Positions 26,101 to 35,093 of a stretch of DNA of 64,000 bases are shown piece after piece. Each line of letters begins with the position of its first letter. Positions within the stretch are counted from its first letter, which is position 1. Source of the stretch: Intestinimonas massiliensis (ex Afouda et al. 2020) (lineage in GTDB: Bacteria; Bacillota; Clostridia; Oscillospirales; Oscillospiraceae); contig NZ_LR131147.1 of assembly GCF_900626285.1 (NCBI RefSeq), positions 2,335,750 through 2,399,749 of the forward strand, read 5' to 3'. The notes under the pieces were generated by a model. That model ran no database searches. It was not told where the DNA came from and saw only the letters and a list, made by a program, of their open reading frames with translations. A program made the translations under genes and the position numbers.

Positions 26101-28743
26101 ATGGCCGAGTTTCTGCGCACCCTGCTGGTGCTGACGATATTGGGATCGGTCCTCACCGGCCTGTTGCTGGCAGTCCGGCCCCTGATCAAAAGCAAAACGG
26201 TCTTTTACTACCTGTGGCTGCTGGTGCTGCTGCGGCTGTGCCTGCCGGTGGGGGTTACCATCCCTCTGCCCGCCCAGGCGCCGGAGGAACCGGCACGGAC
26301 GGAGGTCCAGCAGCCTGTGACCCAGCCTGCCCAGACGGAGGTCCTGCCTGTCCAGCCTCAGACCCCCTCCGGACAGCAGGGGGGAGCGGCGGAGCCTCAG
26401 CCGGAGATCCAGGAGAGCGAGCCCGCCTTTGACTGGCGGGGACTGCTCACCAGCCCGGCCCTGTGGCTGACTGTCTGGGGAGTGGGGGCGGCCTTCTGCC
26501 TGGGCCGGCAGGTGTGGGGCTACCGGCGCTTTGCCCGGATGGTAAGGAAAGCCGGGGAGCCTCCGGAGCAGGAGGCCATGGCCCTGCTGGCGGCCCTGGA
26601 CCGGGAGGGCCGGGTGGGCCTGACCGTCTGCCCCTATGTGTCCACCCCCATGCTGCTGGGGGTGCTCCGGCCCGCCATCGTGCTGCCCCGGGGGGTGGAG
26701 CCTGACCGGCTGGGGGACATTCTGGCCCACGAGCTGACCCATGCCCGGCGTCAGGACCTGCTATACAAGTGGTTTGCCGCAGCGGTGACCAGCCTCCACT
26801 GGTTCAACCCCCTGATGATCGTGGTGCGCCGCCAGCTGAACCGGGCCTGCGAACTGTCCTGCGACGAGGCGGCCACCAGGGGCCTGGACGCCGCCGGACG
26901 GCGGCACTATGGGGAGACCCTGCTGGCCATGGCGGCAGGGCAGTCCCCCAGAGGCCTGCCGGCCGTGACCCTGTGCGAGGAAAAAAAGCACCTGAAGGAG
27001 CGGCTGACGGCGGTGATGAAGCCTGTGAAAAAAGGCCCGGCGGCCGCCGCCCTCACCCTGGCGCTGGTGCTGATCCTGACGGGGTGCGCCGCTATTTTCG
27101 GGGCACAGCCCACCCCCTCCGCCGGGCCGGAGCCAGACCCGGTCATGACCCCCGACCCGGACGCCCTGCTGCGCAATCCGGTTCTCTACGACCTGGCCAA
27201 CGGCCTGACGGCGGCTCTGCCCGCCAACCTTTCGGAGGACCTGCTGGTGGAGACCCCGGAACAGGGAGAGATCTTCCTGTCCGTCTATGACAGGCGCAGC
27301 TATGAGGCGGCGGGGGGCACCGGCGGTACGGAGGGCATGGGGTGGATCTTCTCCATGACCCGCTATGACCAGATCGACTTTGAGCAGAGCCTTACCGAGG
27401 ACAACAGCGGCCGCAGCTTCTTTGCCCGGGGGGACGGCTGGTATTACGCCTGCCTCACTCCCACCGACGTGCGGTTCTACTCGGAGGAGGCCGACCAGAC
27501 CCACGCTCTGGCGATCTGGGAGATGCTGAACCGGCGGCTGCCGAAGGAGGCCCTGCCCGATTTCATTGCCCGCAACGGCCTGGAGCCGTTCACCAGCGGG
27601 GACTATCTCAATGCCGACGGTACCCTGTGGGGCGGCCAGCATGTCTACATCAGCTACCATACCCCCGATTGGAGCGAATCCATTACCTTGCTGCTCTCCC
27701 AGCCCGCCAGGCAGGGGGAGGACGGTATCTGGTGCGTGGAGGGGTATTTCAACAACCAGATCGGGGGCAGTACGCTGGTGATGCCCCGGGACACCGGCAT
27801 GACGGCGGCGGACTACTACACCCAGCTCCAGAAGGGAGCCGACCAGGGGCGGCAGACCGATCTGCTCACCCCGGAGGGGGCGGCCCTGGACTGGCTGTCC
27901 GGCCGGTATGACGGGGTGACCGCCGATCAGCTCACCCCGGTGGAGGGGGAGCCCGCCTGGGATCTGTGGTACCGGGAACTGAGTCCCATCATGGGTGAGG
28001 CCCTGACGGTGGGCACCCTGGTGTATGTGGATGGAGCGTACACGCAGGTGGAAAACAGGATCAGTGAGCCGCCCTATTACCCCACTTTGTATACCCGGCT
28101 GTGGGTCAAAGCTGATGCCCCCGGCACCATCAACGGTCCTGCGGTGCGGTACGACGCGGGGGAGAAGGGTTCGGTCATCTTCCTGGAGCAGGACGGCCTG
28201 GTGAGAGTAGAGCACGATGGCGAGGTATCCTGGTACCGGGATGCCTATGACTACGAAAACACCCCTTATGAGGTGATGGCGGACCTGATCCAGGCGTGGA
28301 AAGAGGCAGATGCCGCCGCCGCTGCTCCCGTGGCCGACGTGCATGAGGCGCTGGACCGGGTGTTTGCGGACCGTGGCAGCTTGGAGTATTTGGGATTCCT
28401 CGCCGGACCGGAGGGCGGGATCAATACCGCCTATGTGTCCCGGGAGGAACTATCTCAGATCCACGAATGGCTGTCTGCCTGCACCTGGGAGGAGGTGGCG
28501 GAGCTACCCCAGGACGAAGGGACGGAGGACAGCTCTGACCCGCCCGCCGGGTGTGATAGACTGTGGCTGATGGGTAAGGGCGACCTCATTATGGGCTGGG
28601 ACGATCCCTATGTGAGTTACAACCCTTCCTACGATGCCGCCCAGGTCGGAGCCGGCACCCAGTACTGGCACTGCACCCAGGGCTATGAGGAGCTGTATAC
28701 CAGGCTGGCCGGGCTGTGGGCCGGGCTTCTGGCCGGGCAGTGA
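26101..28743 (+). CDS. M56/BlaR1-family membrane metallopeptidase with large sensor region (copy 1)
   Basis: 880 residues. MAEFLRTLLVLTILGSVLTG and a second helix start a multi-helix membrane part; a Pro-rich loop and a third helix follow. The zinc motif HELTH (AHELTHARRQDLLYKW, near residue 210) and RACELSCDEAA are those of M56 gluzincin proteases. A last helix (LTLALVLILTGCAA, ~325) leads to ~540 external residues. That part contains no SxxK penicillin-binding motif that I can see, so the ligand is not obviously a beta-lactam. By analogy with BlaR1, ligand binding would trigger the protease and lift BlaI. GGAGGGAGCATC precedes the ATG. First gene behind the BlaI operators. Confidence 0.85.
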   Translation: MAEFLRTLLVLTILGSVLTGLLLAVRPLIKSKTVFYYLWLLVLLRLCLPVGVTIPLPAQAPEEPARTEVQQPVTQPAQTEVLPVQPQTPSGQQGGAAEPQPEIQESEPAFDWRGLLTSPALWLTVWGVGAAFCLGRQVWGYRRFARMVRKAGEPPEQEAMALLAALDREGRVGLTVCPYVSTPMLLGVLRPAIVLPRGVEPDRLGDILAHELTHARRQDLLYKWFAAAVTSLHWFNPLMIVVRRQLNRACELSCDEAATRGLDAAGRRHYGETLLAMAAGQSPRGLPAVTLCEEKKHLKERLTAVMKPVKKGPAAAALTLALVLILTGCAAIFGAQPTPSAGPEPDPVMTPDPDALLRNPVLYDLANGLTAALPANLSEDLLVETPEQGEIFLSVYDRRSYEAAGGTGGTEGMGWIFSMTRYDQIDFEQSLTEDNSGRSFFARGDGWYYACLTPTDVRFYSEEADQTHALAIWEMLNRRLPKEALPDFIARNGLEPFTSGDYLNADGTLWGGQHVYISYHTPDWSESITLLLSQPARQGEDGIWCVEGYFNNQIGGSTLVMPRDTGMTAADYYTQLQKGADQGRQTDLLTPEGAALDWLSGRYDGVTADQLTPVEGEPAWDLWYRELSPIMGEALTVGTLVYVDGAYTQVENRISEPPYYPTLYTRLWVKADAPGTINGPAVRYDAGEKGSVIFLEQDGLVRVEHDGEVSWYRDAYDYENTPYEVMADLIQAWKEADAAAAAPVADVHEALDRVFADRGSLEYLGFLAGPEGGINTAYVSREELSQIHEWLSACTWEEVAELPQDEGTEDSSDPPAGCDRLWLMGKGDLIMGWDDPYVSYNPSYDAAQVGAGTQYWHCTQGYEELYTRLAGLWAGLLAGQ

Positions 28744-28766
28744 GGATGAGAATGGAGGGAACGGAC

Positions 28767-29141
28767 ATGAACACCGTGGAAGAAAAGATCACCGAGGCGG
28801 AGCTGGAGGTGATGGAGGTACTGTGGGATGCGGGGGAGCCCCGCACCCTGGGCCAGATCAAGGAGGCCCTGTCCGAGAAGAACGGGGACACCACCAAGAC
28901 CCTGCTGCGGCGGCTGTGCGCCAAGGGGGCGGTGGGCCAGGAGAAGCGGCAGGTGTACTGGTACACCCCCCTGGTGAGCCGGGAAGAGGTGCGGGGCAGC
29001 CGCACCAAAAAGCTCATCGACAAGCTGTATGCCGGGTCGGCCCGGAACATGGTGGCCGCCCTGGTGCAGGCCGACCAGCTGGACCGGGAGGACATCGCCC
29101 AGCTGCGGGCGCTGCTGGATGAGCTGAGCAAAGGGCAGTGA
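28767..29141 (+). CDS. BlaI/MecI-family transcriptional repressor
   Basis: 124 residues from ATG 28767 (RBS GGAGGGAACGGAC). A winged-helix domain (ITEAELEVMEVLWDAGEPRT, TLLRRLCAKGAVGQEK) precedes a C-terminal helical dimerisation part (RALLDELSKGQ). It should bind the TACA-N2-TGTA sites upstream of the first M56 gene and be inactivated through the M56 proteases. It lies 23 bases after the first M56 gene; beta-lactamase or PBP genes are not present in the window. Confidence 0.92.
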   Translation: MNTVEEKITEAELEVMEVLWDAGEPRTLGQIKEALSEKNGDTTKTLLRRLCAKGAVGQEKRQVYWYTPLVSREEVRGSRTKKLIDKLYAGSARNMVAALVQADQLDREDIAQLRALLDELSKGQ

Positions 29142-29175
29142 ACAGACCGCCCGAACGAGAAAGGATGATCGGAAC

Positions 29176-29655
29176 ATGAAGCCAAACCATCAGCTTCTGG
29201 CAGTCTTGGCCCTGCTTGCGGCCCTGGCTTTGTCGGGATGTACCGCCCCTTCCGGGCCGGATCCTGTACAGTCCCCGGCACCGGAAGCCGTGTCCTCTCC
29301 GACAACGGCGCCCAGCCCCTCCGCCGTGCCGGAGACCGAAGCGCCCGGCCACACTTACTCCGACGAGGAGGTGGCCCAGGCCAAGGCGGCGGCGGAAGCG
29401 GAGTTTGCCAATCTGACGGGATGCACCCTGGTGAGTATGGACTATGACCCCCAGCGCTCCTATGAGGCGGCGGCCCAGTACTGTCCGGATGCCGATGAAG
29501 CGGAGCTGAACAACTGGATCGTGCTGTTTGCCACCTTTACCACCGACGAAAATCAGGCGGTCCTGGAGCCAAACAGCACCTATAAGGATTATATGTATAT
29601 TCTTCACCGGGAGAATGCGGACGCCCCCTGGATCGTCATGGATGGGGGCTATTGA
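29176..29655 (+). CDS. Lipoprotein with a domain shared by the neighbouring M56 protein
   Basis: 159 residues. MKPNHQLLAVLALLAALALS then GC is a lipoprotein signal with lipobox LSGC. After a Pro/Ser linker, residues ~55-159 (HTYSDEEVAQAKAAAEAEF, ELNNWIVLFATF, a C-terminal DAPWIVMDGGY) are clearly homologous to the last ~105 residues of the second M56 protein. The pattern recalls DUF4829, named here from memory. It may compete with or present a ligand to the sensor. Encoded 34 bases after blaI and 32 before the second M56 gene, hence the same operon. Confidence 0.75.
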   Translation: MKPNHQLLAVLALLAALALSGCTAPSGPDPVQSPAPEAVSSPTTAPSPSAVPETEAPGHTYSDEEVAQAKAAAEAEFANLTGCTLVSMDYDPQRSYEAAAQYCPDADEAELNNWIVLFATFTTDENQAVLEPNSTYKDYMYILHRENADAPWIVMDGGY

Positions 29656-29687
29656 CAGATTGAACAGGGAAAGAAGGGACTGGTAGT

Positions 29688-32195
29688 ATGGCGGAGTTTC
29701 TGCGCACTCTGCTGACCCTGACGATGCTGGGGTCGGCCCTTACCGGCCTGCTGATGCTGGTACGGCCTTTGATCAAAAGCAAAACGGCTTTTTATTACCT
29801 CTGGCTGCTGGTGCTGGTGCGGCTGTGCCTGCCGGTGGGTGTGACCGTCCCTCTGCCTGCCCAGGCTGCGGAGGAGCCCGCGGGGACGGAGATCCAACAG
29901 GCCGTGACCCAGCCCGCTCAGCCGGAGCAGGTCCAGCCTCCGGCTCAGGACGGAGCGGCGAATGTCCAGCCCCAGCCGGAGACCCCTATCCGGTTCGCCG
30001 TTGACTGGCGGGGACTGCTCACCAGCCCGGCGCTGTGGTTTGCCCTCTGGGGGTTGGGCGCGGCGTTCTGCCTGGGACGCCAGGTGATAGGCTGCCGCCG
30101 GTTTGCCCGGCTGATACGGGAAAACGGGGAGCCCCCGGAGCCAGAGACCCTGGCCCTGCTGGCCCGGCTGGACCGGGAGGGCCGGTTCCGTCTGATGGTG
30201 TGCCCCTATGTGTCCACCCCCATGCTGCTGGGGATGATGAGACCCACCATCGTGCTCCCACAGGGTGTGGAGCCCGACCGGCTGGGGGACATCCTGGCCC
30301 ACGAGCTGACCCACGCCCGGCGGTATGACCTGCTGTACAAGTGGTTTGCCGGAGTGGTGACCAGCCTCCACTGGTTCAACCCCCTGATGATCGTGGTGCG
30401 CCGCCAGCTGTCCCGGGCCTGCGAGCTGTCCTGTGACGAAGCGGTGGTGAAACGGCTGGACGCCGCCGGACGGCGGCACTACGGGGAGACCCTGCTGGCC
30501 ATGGCCGCCGGGCAGCCCCCCAGGGGCATGGGGATGCTGGCCGCCACCCTGTGCGAGGAGAAGAAGCATCTGAAGGAGCGGCTGGTATCGGTCATGAAGC
30601 ACCGGCGGCAGGGCCCGGCGGCGGTGGCAATCACCCTGGTGCTGGCCATCGGCCTCACCGCCTGCGCCGCGGTGCTGGACGCCCAGCCCACCGCCAGCTC
30701 CCGGCCGGTGTCCGACCCGGAGGCCCTGCTGGACGACCCAAACCTGTATCAGCTGTCCAACGGCCTGACGGTGGCCCTGCCCGCCGACCTGACGGACGAC
30801 CTGCTGGTGCAGACCCCGGAGGAGGGCAATACCTTCTTCTCCGTCTACGACAAGCGCAGCTACGAGGCGGGGGGCGGCGCCGAGATGGACATGGGCTGGA
30901 TCTTCTCCCTGGCCCGGTATGACCAGACAGAGTTTGAGGAATCCCTGGTCACCGACAACAGCGGCCGGACGTTTATCGCCCGGGAGGACGGCTGGTATTA
31001 CGCCTGGCTGTTCCCCACTGATGTGCGTTTCTACTCGGAGGCGGAGGACCAGACCGGGGACCTGGCGATCTGGACCAAGCTGAATGACCGGCTGCCGGAG
31101 GAGATCTTTGCCGACTTTCTCTCCCGCAACGGCCTGGAGAGCTTTGACGAGAGCGAGATCTATCACGACGGCTGCTTCTGGGACAGTGAGCACGTCTACG
31201 TGCGCTATGAGGGGACGGAATCGGTCACCCTGCTGATGTCCCAGCCCGCCAACCAGGGGGAGGGCGGCATCTGGTGCGTGGAGGGGTTGTTCTACAACGG
31301 GTACGGCAGCTCGGTCCGGGTCCTGCCCCTGAACACCGGTCTGCCGGCGGCGGAATACTACGCCGGTATCCAGAAGGAGGCGGATGAGGGACACCGCACC
31401 GATCTGCTCACCCCGGAGGGGGCGGCCATGGACTGGCTGGCCACACGGTATGACGGCGTCACCGCCGATCAGGTCACCCTGGTGGAGGGGGAGCCGGCCT
31501 GGAATCTGGCCCAGCGGGTCCTGTGGCCCGCCATGAGTGAGGACGGCTCTGTGCGCCTGACCTATGAAGAGGGGGGAGAGACCCGGACCGACACCTATCA
31601 GGGTTTGATCCCTATGGGACAGCTGGGGAACTGGCCCTGGGTCAAGGCCCAGGCCCCCGATTCCAGCGGCGGCAGCACCCTGGTATACAGCCGTAACGGG
31701 ACCACGGTCATTTTTGCGGCGGACGGCCTGGTGGTTGTGCAGCTGGACACGCCGGCGGGAACCGTGGACTGGTACCGCTGGGCCTGGGACCCCGGTACCA
31801 CCCCCTATGGGCAGCTGCTCCAGAGCTGCCTGGAGCAGCTGGCGGATGGAACCAATGAGCCGCCCGCCCACACCTATTCCGACCAGGACGTGAGCGAGGC
31901 TTATGTGGCGGCGGAGAACTACTTCGTGGAACAGTTCCCCGGCTGCCAGCTGATGAGCGTGGATTACGAGCCTACGCGTTCCTATGAGGTGTCTTATGAT
32001 TACCGGCCCACCGACGACCAAACGGAGCTGAACAACCGCATTGCTATTTCCATGAGCTTCTTTACCGGTGAAGGTCAGGGGGAGTTAGAGCCCGATGCCT
32101 ACCATTTTAACGTGATGCTGATCCTCCGGCGGACAGACGAGGATTCGCCCTGGACGGTGTGGGACATCGACTGGTCCCGGGCGTGGAATGTCTGA
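29688..32195 (+). CDS. M56/BlaR1-family membrane metallopeptidase (copy 2)
   Basis: 835 residues, a paralogue of the M56 protein upstream: the membrane and protease part (HELTHARRYDLLYKW near residue 205; RACELSCDEAV) is nearly the same and the first external segment (YDKRSYEAGG, FYSEAEDQTGDLAIW) is similar. The C-terminus differs: after a linker it ends with the domain that also forms the preceding lipoprotein (HTYSDQDVSEAYVAAENYF to DSPWTVWDIDW). Two paralogues with different tips suggest two signals feeding one BlaI. RBS AGAAGGGA lies 11 bases before the ATG. Confidence 0.85.
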   Translation: MAEFLRTLLTLTMLGSALTGLLMLVRPLIKSKTAFYYLWLLVLVRLCLPVGVTVPLPAQAAEEPAGTEIQQAVTQPAQPEQVQPPAQDGAANVQPQPETPIRFAVDWRGLLTSPALWFALWGLGAAFCLGRQVIGCRRFARLIRENGEPPEPETLALLARLDREGRFRLMVCPYVSTPMLLGMMRPTIVLPQGVEPDRLGDILAHELTHARRYDLLYKWFAGVVTSLHWFNPLMIVVRRQLSRACELSCDEAVVKRLDAAGRRHYGETLLAMAAGQPPRGMGMLAATLCEEKKHLKERLVSVMKHRRQGPAAVAITLVLAIGLTACAAVLDAQPTASSRPVSDPEALLDDPNLYQLSNGLTVALPADLTDDLLVQTPEEGNTFFSVYDKRSYEAGGGAEMDMGWIFSLARYDQTEFEESLVTDNSGRTFIAREDGWYYAWLFPTDVRFYSEAEDQTGDLAIWTKLNDRLPEEIFADFLSRNGLESFDESEIYHDGCFWDSEHVYVRYEGTESVTLLMSQPANQGEGGIWCVEGLFYNGYGSSVRVLPLNTGLPAAEYYAGIQKEADEGHRTDLLTPEGAAMDWLATRYDGVTADQVTLVEGEPAWNLAQRVLWPAMSEDGSVRLTYEEGGETRTDTYQGLIPMGQLGNWPWVKAQAPDSSGGSTLVYSRNGTTVIFAADGLVVVQLDTPAGTVDWYRWAWDPGTTPYGQLLQSCLEQLADGTNEPPAHTYSDQDVSEAYVAAENYFVEQFPGCQLMSVDYEPTRSYEVSYDYRPTDDQTELNNRIAISMSFFTGEGQGELEPDAYHFNVMLILRRTDEDSPWTVWDIDWSRAWNV

Positions 32196-32264
32196 TGCCC
32201 CTTCTCAAACAGAGAGAGGAGGGGTACAATAGGGGCAGATCACAGAAAAAAGGAGAGATGCCCG

Positions 32265-32708
32265 ATGGAAACGGTCAGGACCCTGACCCATGAGCAGGTC
32301 ATGGAGATCATCCCACACCGGGACCCCATGCTTTTGATCGACACGGTTTCGGAGCTGGTGGAGGGGGAGCGGATCACGGCGTCCTTTTACGTGGACCCGG
32401 ACCGGGAGATTTTCAAAGGCCACTTCCCCGGCGACCCGGTGCTGCCCGGCGTCTATACGGTGGAGGCCACCGCCCAGGCCGCCGACCTGATCCTGATGAC
32501 CAAGCCGGCCTACGCGGGCAAAACGCCCCTGTTCCTGGGCATCGACCACGTGCGCTTCCGGAAAAAGATCCTGCCGGGGGACACCATGGAGATCCGGGCC
32601 AGCCTGCTCAGCGAGCGGGCGGAAAAGGCCATCGTCACCTGCCGGGCGGAGGTATACACCGGCGGAGAGCTGGCGGCGGAGACCGAAGTCACCATCGCCA
32701 TGCGCTGA
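32265..32708 (+). CDS. fabZ: 3-hydroxyacyl-ACP dehydratase FabZ
   Basis: 147 residues, normal FabZ length. IIPHRDPMLLIDTVSEL holds the catalytic histidine; GHFPGDPVLPGVYTVEATAQ holds the catalytic glutamate (VEA..Q) and the GHFPG loop. A cytoplasmic hot-dog enzyme that removes water from 3-hydroxyacyl-ACP in fatty acid elongation. It stands alone here rather than in the usual fab cluster. AAAGGAGAGATGCCCG precedes the ATG. Confidence 0.92.
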   Translation: METVRTLTHEQVMEIIPHRDPMLLIDTVSELVEGERITASFYVDPDREIFKGHFPGDPVLPGVYTVEATAQAADLILMTKPAYAGKTPLFLGIDHVRFRKKILPGDTMEIRASLLSERAEKAIVTCRAEVYTGGELAAETEVTIAMR

Positions 32709-32720
32709 CCGAACAGAAAA

Positions 32721-32766
32721 ACAGGCCCGGAGCCGCGTCCAGCGGCTCCGGGCCTGTTTTTGTTTT
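32721..32766. terminator. Bidirectional terminator between fabZ and the anti-sigma gene
   Basis: ACAGGCCCGGAGCCGC, loop GTCCA, GCGGCTCCGGGCCTGT with T runs on both strands, serving two convergent genes. Confidence 0.9.
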
Positions 32767-32770
32767 ATGA

Positions 32771-33850
32771 TCAGTCCAGGGAAATGACCCAGTTCAGATC
32801 TCCGTAGGTGGCCGTATCCTGAGTGCGGACCATACCTCCCCCCAGGCCGTCCCACCAGGCGTCGTGCTCATAGACCAGCTGGACGGCGCCGATTTCCACT
32901 GCCGTGATGGGTTCCTCCACCCAGCTTGGGGCGGAGGCCAGCTGGACGTTCACGTGGCCGGAGGTGTAGCTGCGGAAGCCCTCTCCCGCGTCGGGATAGC
33001 GGGTTCCGGAGGCCCCGATGAAGGTGACCTGATGGTGGAAGAGGGAGGCTCCCGTCAGGAGAAGCCCGTCCTCAGTCTCCTCCTGGTGGGCGTACACCGA
33101 CAGCTGCCGGCCGTCCTCGCTCACCAGGGCGGTCACCGTCCCCTCGGCAAAGGTCCGGCTGTCTGAGCAGGCGGCCTGGGCATCCGCCGGAGTGAGGGTC
33201 AGGGACCCGGTGTGGGAGCCGCCCCCCTCCAGGTCCAGCAGCTCATAAGTCAGCTCTTCCACCGGTTCCTCCGGCAGCTTGTAGAGGAAGGGCATATGGA
33301 CCCGGGAGCGGTAGCCCTCCTCCCGCCAGGCCACCTCCGGCCCGCAGTCCAGTCCCACAAGGGAGATCCACGCCCGGCCCTGAGGCGCAAAGCCGTTGTA
33401 GGGCAGCCATTCGGAGTAGACCTGATCCCCCTGCTCCAGGGGGACGCCGTCGGCGTACACCCGCAGCTGCCGGGTGGCCAGCTGGTGGGCCTCCTCCTCC
33501 GGGCTCACCAGGTAGAGCTCCAGCAGCAGGTAGTCCCCCTGGCTCACGCCGTCCAGCTGGCACAGCCAGTCCCCCTCGGTCCAACGGTCGGCCGCCTCCA
33601 CCACCATGACAGGCCCGGCGGAGGCGCCCACGCCCGTGAAGTAGCGGACTACCCACCGTACACCGGCGGCCAGGGCCTGATAGTTGACCGCCCCCAGCAC
33701 CACTGCCAGGCAGAGGACTGCCGCCGCCAGCTGCCGGGCGGTCACCCGACGCCGGGCCGGTTTCTGTTCCGCCGCCGCCAGGGTGCCCTCCACCAGGGCC
33801 TGGCTGGGGCCCGCCCGGTCAAAGAGTTCCCGATAGGTCTGTTCCGTCAT
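32771..33850 (-). CDS. DUF4179-like anti-sigma factor, single-pass membrane protein
   Basis: 359 residues from ATG 33850, which overlaps the stop of the sigma gene (ATGA). The N-terminus (MTEQTYRELFDRAGPSQALV) is cytoplasmic and would hold the sigma factor. RQLAAAVLCLAVVLGAVNYQ (~45-65) is the single membrane helix. The ~290 external residues are beta-rich (GDWLCQLDGVSQGDYLLLEL), as in DUF4179 sensors of Firmicutes. An intramembrane proteolysis switch is possible. The signal is unknown. Confidence 0.75.
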   Translation of the reverse strand: MTEQTYRELFDRAGPSQALVEGTLAAAEQKPARRRVTARQLAAAVLCLAVVLGAVNYQALAAGVRWVVRYFTGVGASAGPVMVVEAADRWTEGDWLCQLDGVSQGDYLLLELYLVSPEEEAHQLATRQLRVYADGVPLEQGDQVYSEWLPYNGFAPQGRAWISLVGLDCGPEVAWREEGYRSRVHMPFLYKLPEEPVEELTYELLDLEGGGSHTGSLTLTPADAQAACSDSRTFAEGTVTALVSEDGRQLSVYAHQEETEDGLLLTGASLFHHQVTFIGASGTRYPDAGEGFRSYTSGHVNVQLASAPSWVEEPITAVEIGAVQLVYEHDAWWDGLGGGMVRTQDTATYGDLNWVISLD

Positions 33851-34320
33851 AGCTCTTCCGCTCCTTTCCATGCGTCCCGCAGCAGAGCCCGCCCCCGGGA
33901 GAGCTGGCTGCGGACGGTGCCGGGGCTGCGGCCCAGGATGGACGCGATCTCCTCGGTGGCGTAGCCCTCGTAGTAGTAGAGGTGGAGCACCGCCCGGTAT
34001 TTTTCGGGCAGCCCCTCCAGAAGCTCCAGCAGCTCCCCCTCCTCAGGATTCCGGGCGGGGATGGCCTCCGACAGGGCCACCGTATTCCGCCTCCAGAAGG
34101 AGCGGTGGAGCTTTTTGCAGCAGTTTACCGTCACCCGCAGCAGCCAGGCCTTCCGGTGCTCCTCCTCCCGAAAGGCGGGGGCGGACCGGAGATACCGGAG
34201 AAAGACCTCCTGGAACACATCGTCGGCGTCATGACTGCTGTGGGTCTGGGCCAGGGCCAGACGGTACACCATATCCCCGTAGGCCTCCACCGCCTGGCGC
34301 AGACTGTCGGTTTCTCCCAT
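33847..34320 (-). CDS. ECF-type RNA polymerase sigma factor
   Basis: 157 residues. Region 2: YRLALAQTHSSHDADDVFQE, FLRYLRSAPAF and HRKAWLLRVTVNCCKK. Region 4 near the C-terminus: LPEKYRAVLHLYYYEGYATE then EIASILGRSPGTVRSQLSRG, a classic helix-turn-helix. The adjacent, coupled membrane protein is its expected anti-sigma factor. The regulon may include this operon itself. Confidence 0.93.
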   Translation of the reverse strand: MGETDSLRQAVEAYGDMVYRLALAQTHSSHDADDVFQEVFLRYLRSAPAFREEEHRKAWLLRVTVNCCKKLHRSFWRRNTVALSEAIPARNPEEGELLELLEGLPEKYRAVLHLYYYEGYATEEIASILGRSPGTVRSQLSRGRALLRDAWKGAEEL

Positions 34321-34381
34321 GGCACTTCCCCCTTTCCACCCCTAACATCCCTGAGCGGGCGGTTTTGCTGCACCCGGCACA

Positions 34382-34413
34382 GAAAAAACGGGCGGCCTTC
34401 CCGGCCGCCCGCA
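34382..34413 (-). terminator. Terminator of the GTPase-trmO operon
   Basis: On the minus strand GCGGGCGGCC, loop GGGAA, GGCCGCCCG then TTTTTT, just after the trmO stop. Confidence 0.8.
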
Positions 34414-34418
34414 GACGT

Positions 34419-35093
34419 CTATTCCACTGACCGGACGTGAAGCACGTCCCCGTCCACCGAGAAGCGCACCTCCAGCCCGGCGAAGGCCATGCCGTACACC
34501 CGGTCCGGATCGTGCTGGTAGGAGGGACGGGGGTCCCGGGAGAGCACCCCGATCAAAGCCTCCCGCTTGCCCTCCGGCACCCTGTCCAGCAGCTGGGCCG
34601 GAAAGTCCACCTCCAGCACCTTGCCCCCCACGTTGCCGGTAAAGCCCCCGGAAGCCTCCGGGTGGGAATCGGCGTAGGGCAGGTAGGGTTTCACGTCCAG
34701 GATGGGGGTGCCGTCCATCAGGTCCGCCCCCGACACCACCAGCACATGGCCCAGATTGGGATCCTTCTCGATCCCCTCCAGTTTCACGCAGGACAGGCCG
34801 ATGGGGTTGGGACGGAAGGGGGAGCGGGTGGCGAACACCCCCATGCGGGTGTTGCCCCCCAGACGGGGAGGCCGCACCGTGGGGGACCAGGTATCCCGCA
34901 CCGCCTCAGAGAACTGCCAGATGAGCCACAGGTGGGAGAACTCCTCCAGCCCCCGCAGGGCATCCGGGCTGCGGTACTCCGGCTCAAAGACTACGGTGGC
35001 CTTCAATTCCTCCACCAGCCCGCTCTGCCGGGGGATGCCGAACTTGGTGGGGAAGTCGCTGCGGATGGTGGCGATGATGTGCATGGGAATCAT
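34419..35093 (-). CDS. trmO: tRNA (t6A37) N6-methyltransferase TrmO (TsaA/UPF0066 family)
   Basis: 224 residues. Family hallmarks: IATIRSDFPTKFGIPRQSGL at the start, EFSHLWLIWQF, and the AdoMet-binding signature GVFATRSPFRPNPIGLSCVK. TrmO methylates the threonylcarbamoyl-adenosine at position 37 of tRNA-Thr, which stabilises ACY decoding. Its ATG overlaps the stop of the upstream GTPase gene (ATGA), so a tRNA modifier is translationally coupled to a ribosome-acting factor. Confidence 0.92.
   Translation of the reverse strand: MIPMHIIATIRSDFPTKFGIPRQSGLVEELKATVVFEPEYRSPDALRGLEEFSHLWLIWQFSEAVRDTWSPTVRPPRLGGNTRMGVFATRSPFRPNPIGLSCVKLEGIEKDPNLGHVLVVSGADLMDGTPILDVKPYLPYADSHPEASGGFTGNVGGKVLEVDFPAQLLDRVPEGKREALIGVLSRDPRPSYQHDPDRVYGMAFAGLEVRFSVDGDVLHVRSVE

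Noticed and set aside
26101..32195. Beta-lactam resistance locus blaR1-blaI-blaZ
   Set aside because: BlaI and M56 proteins are present but no beta-lactamase, PBP2a or SxxK sensor domain is visible in the window.
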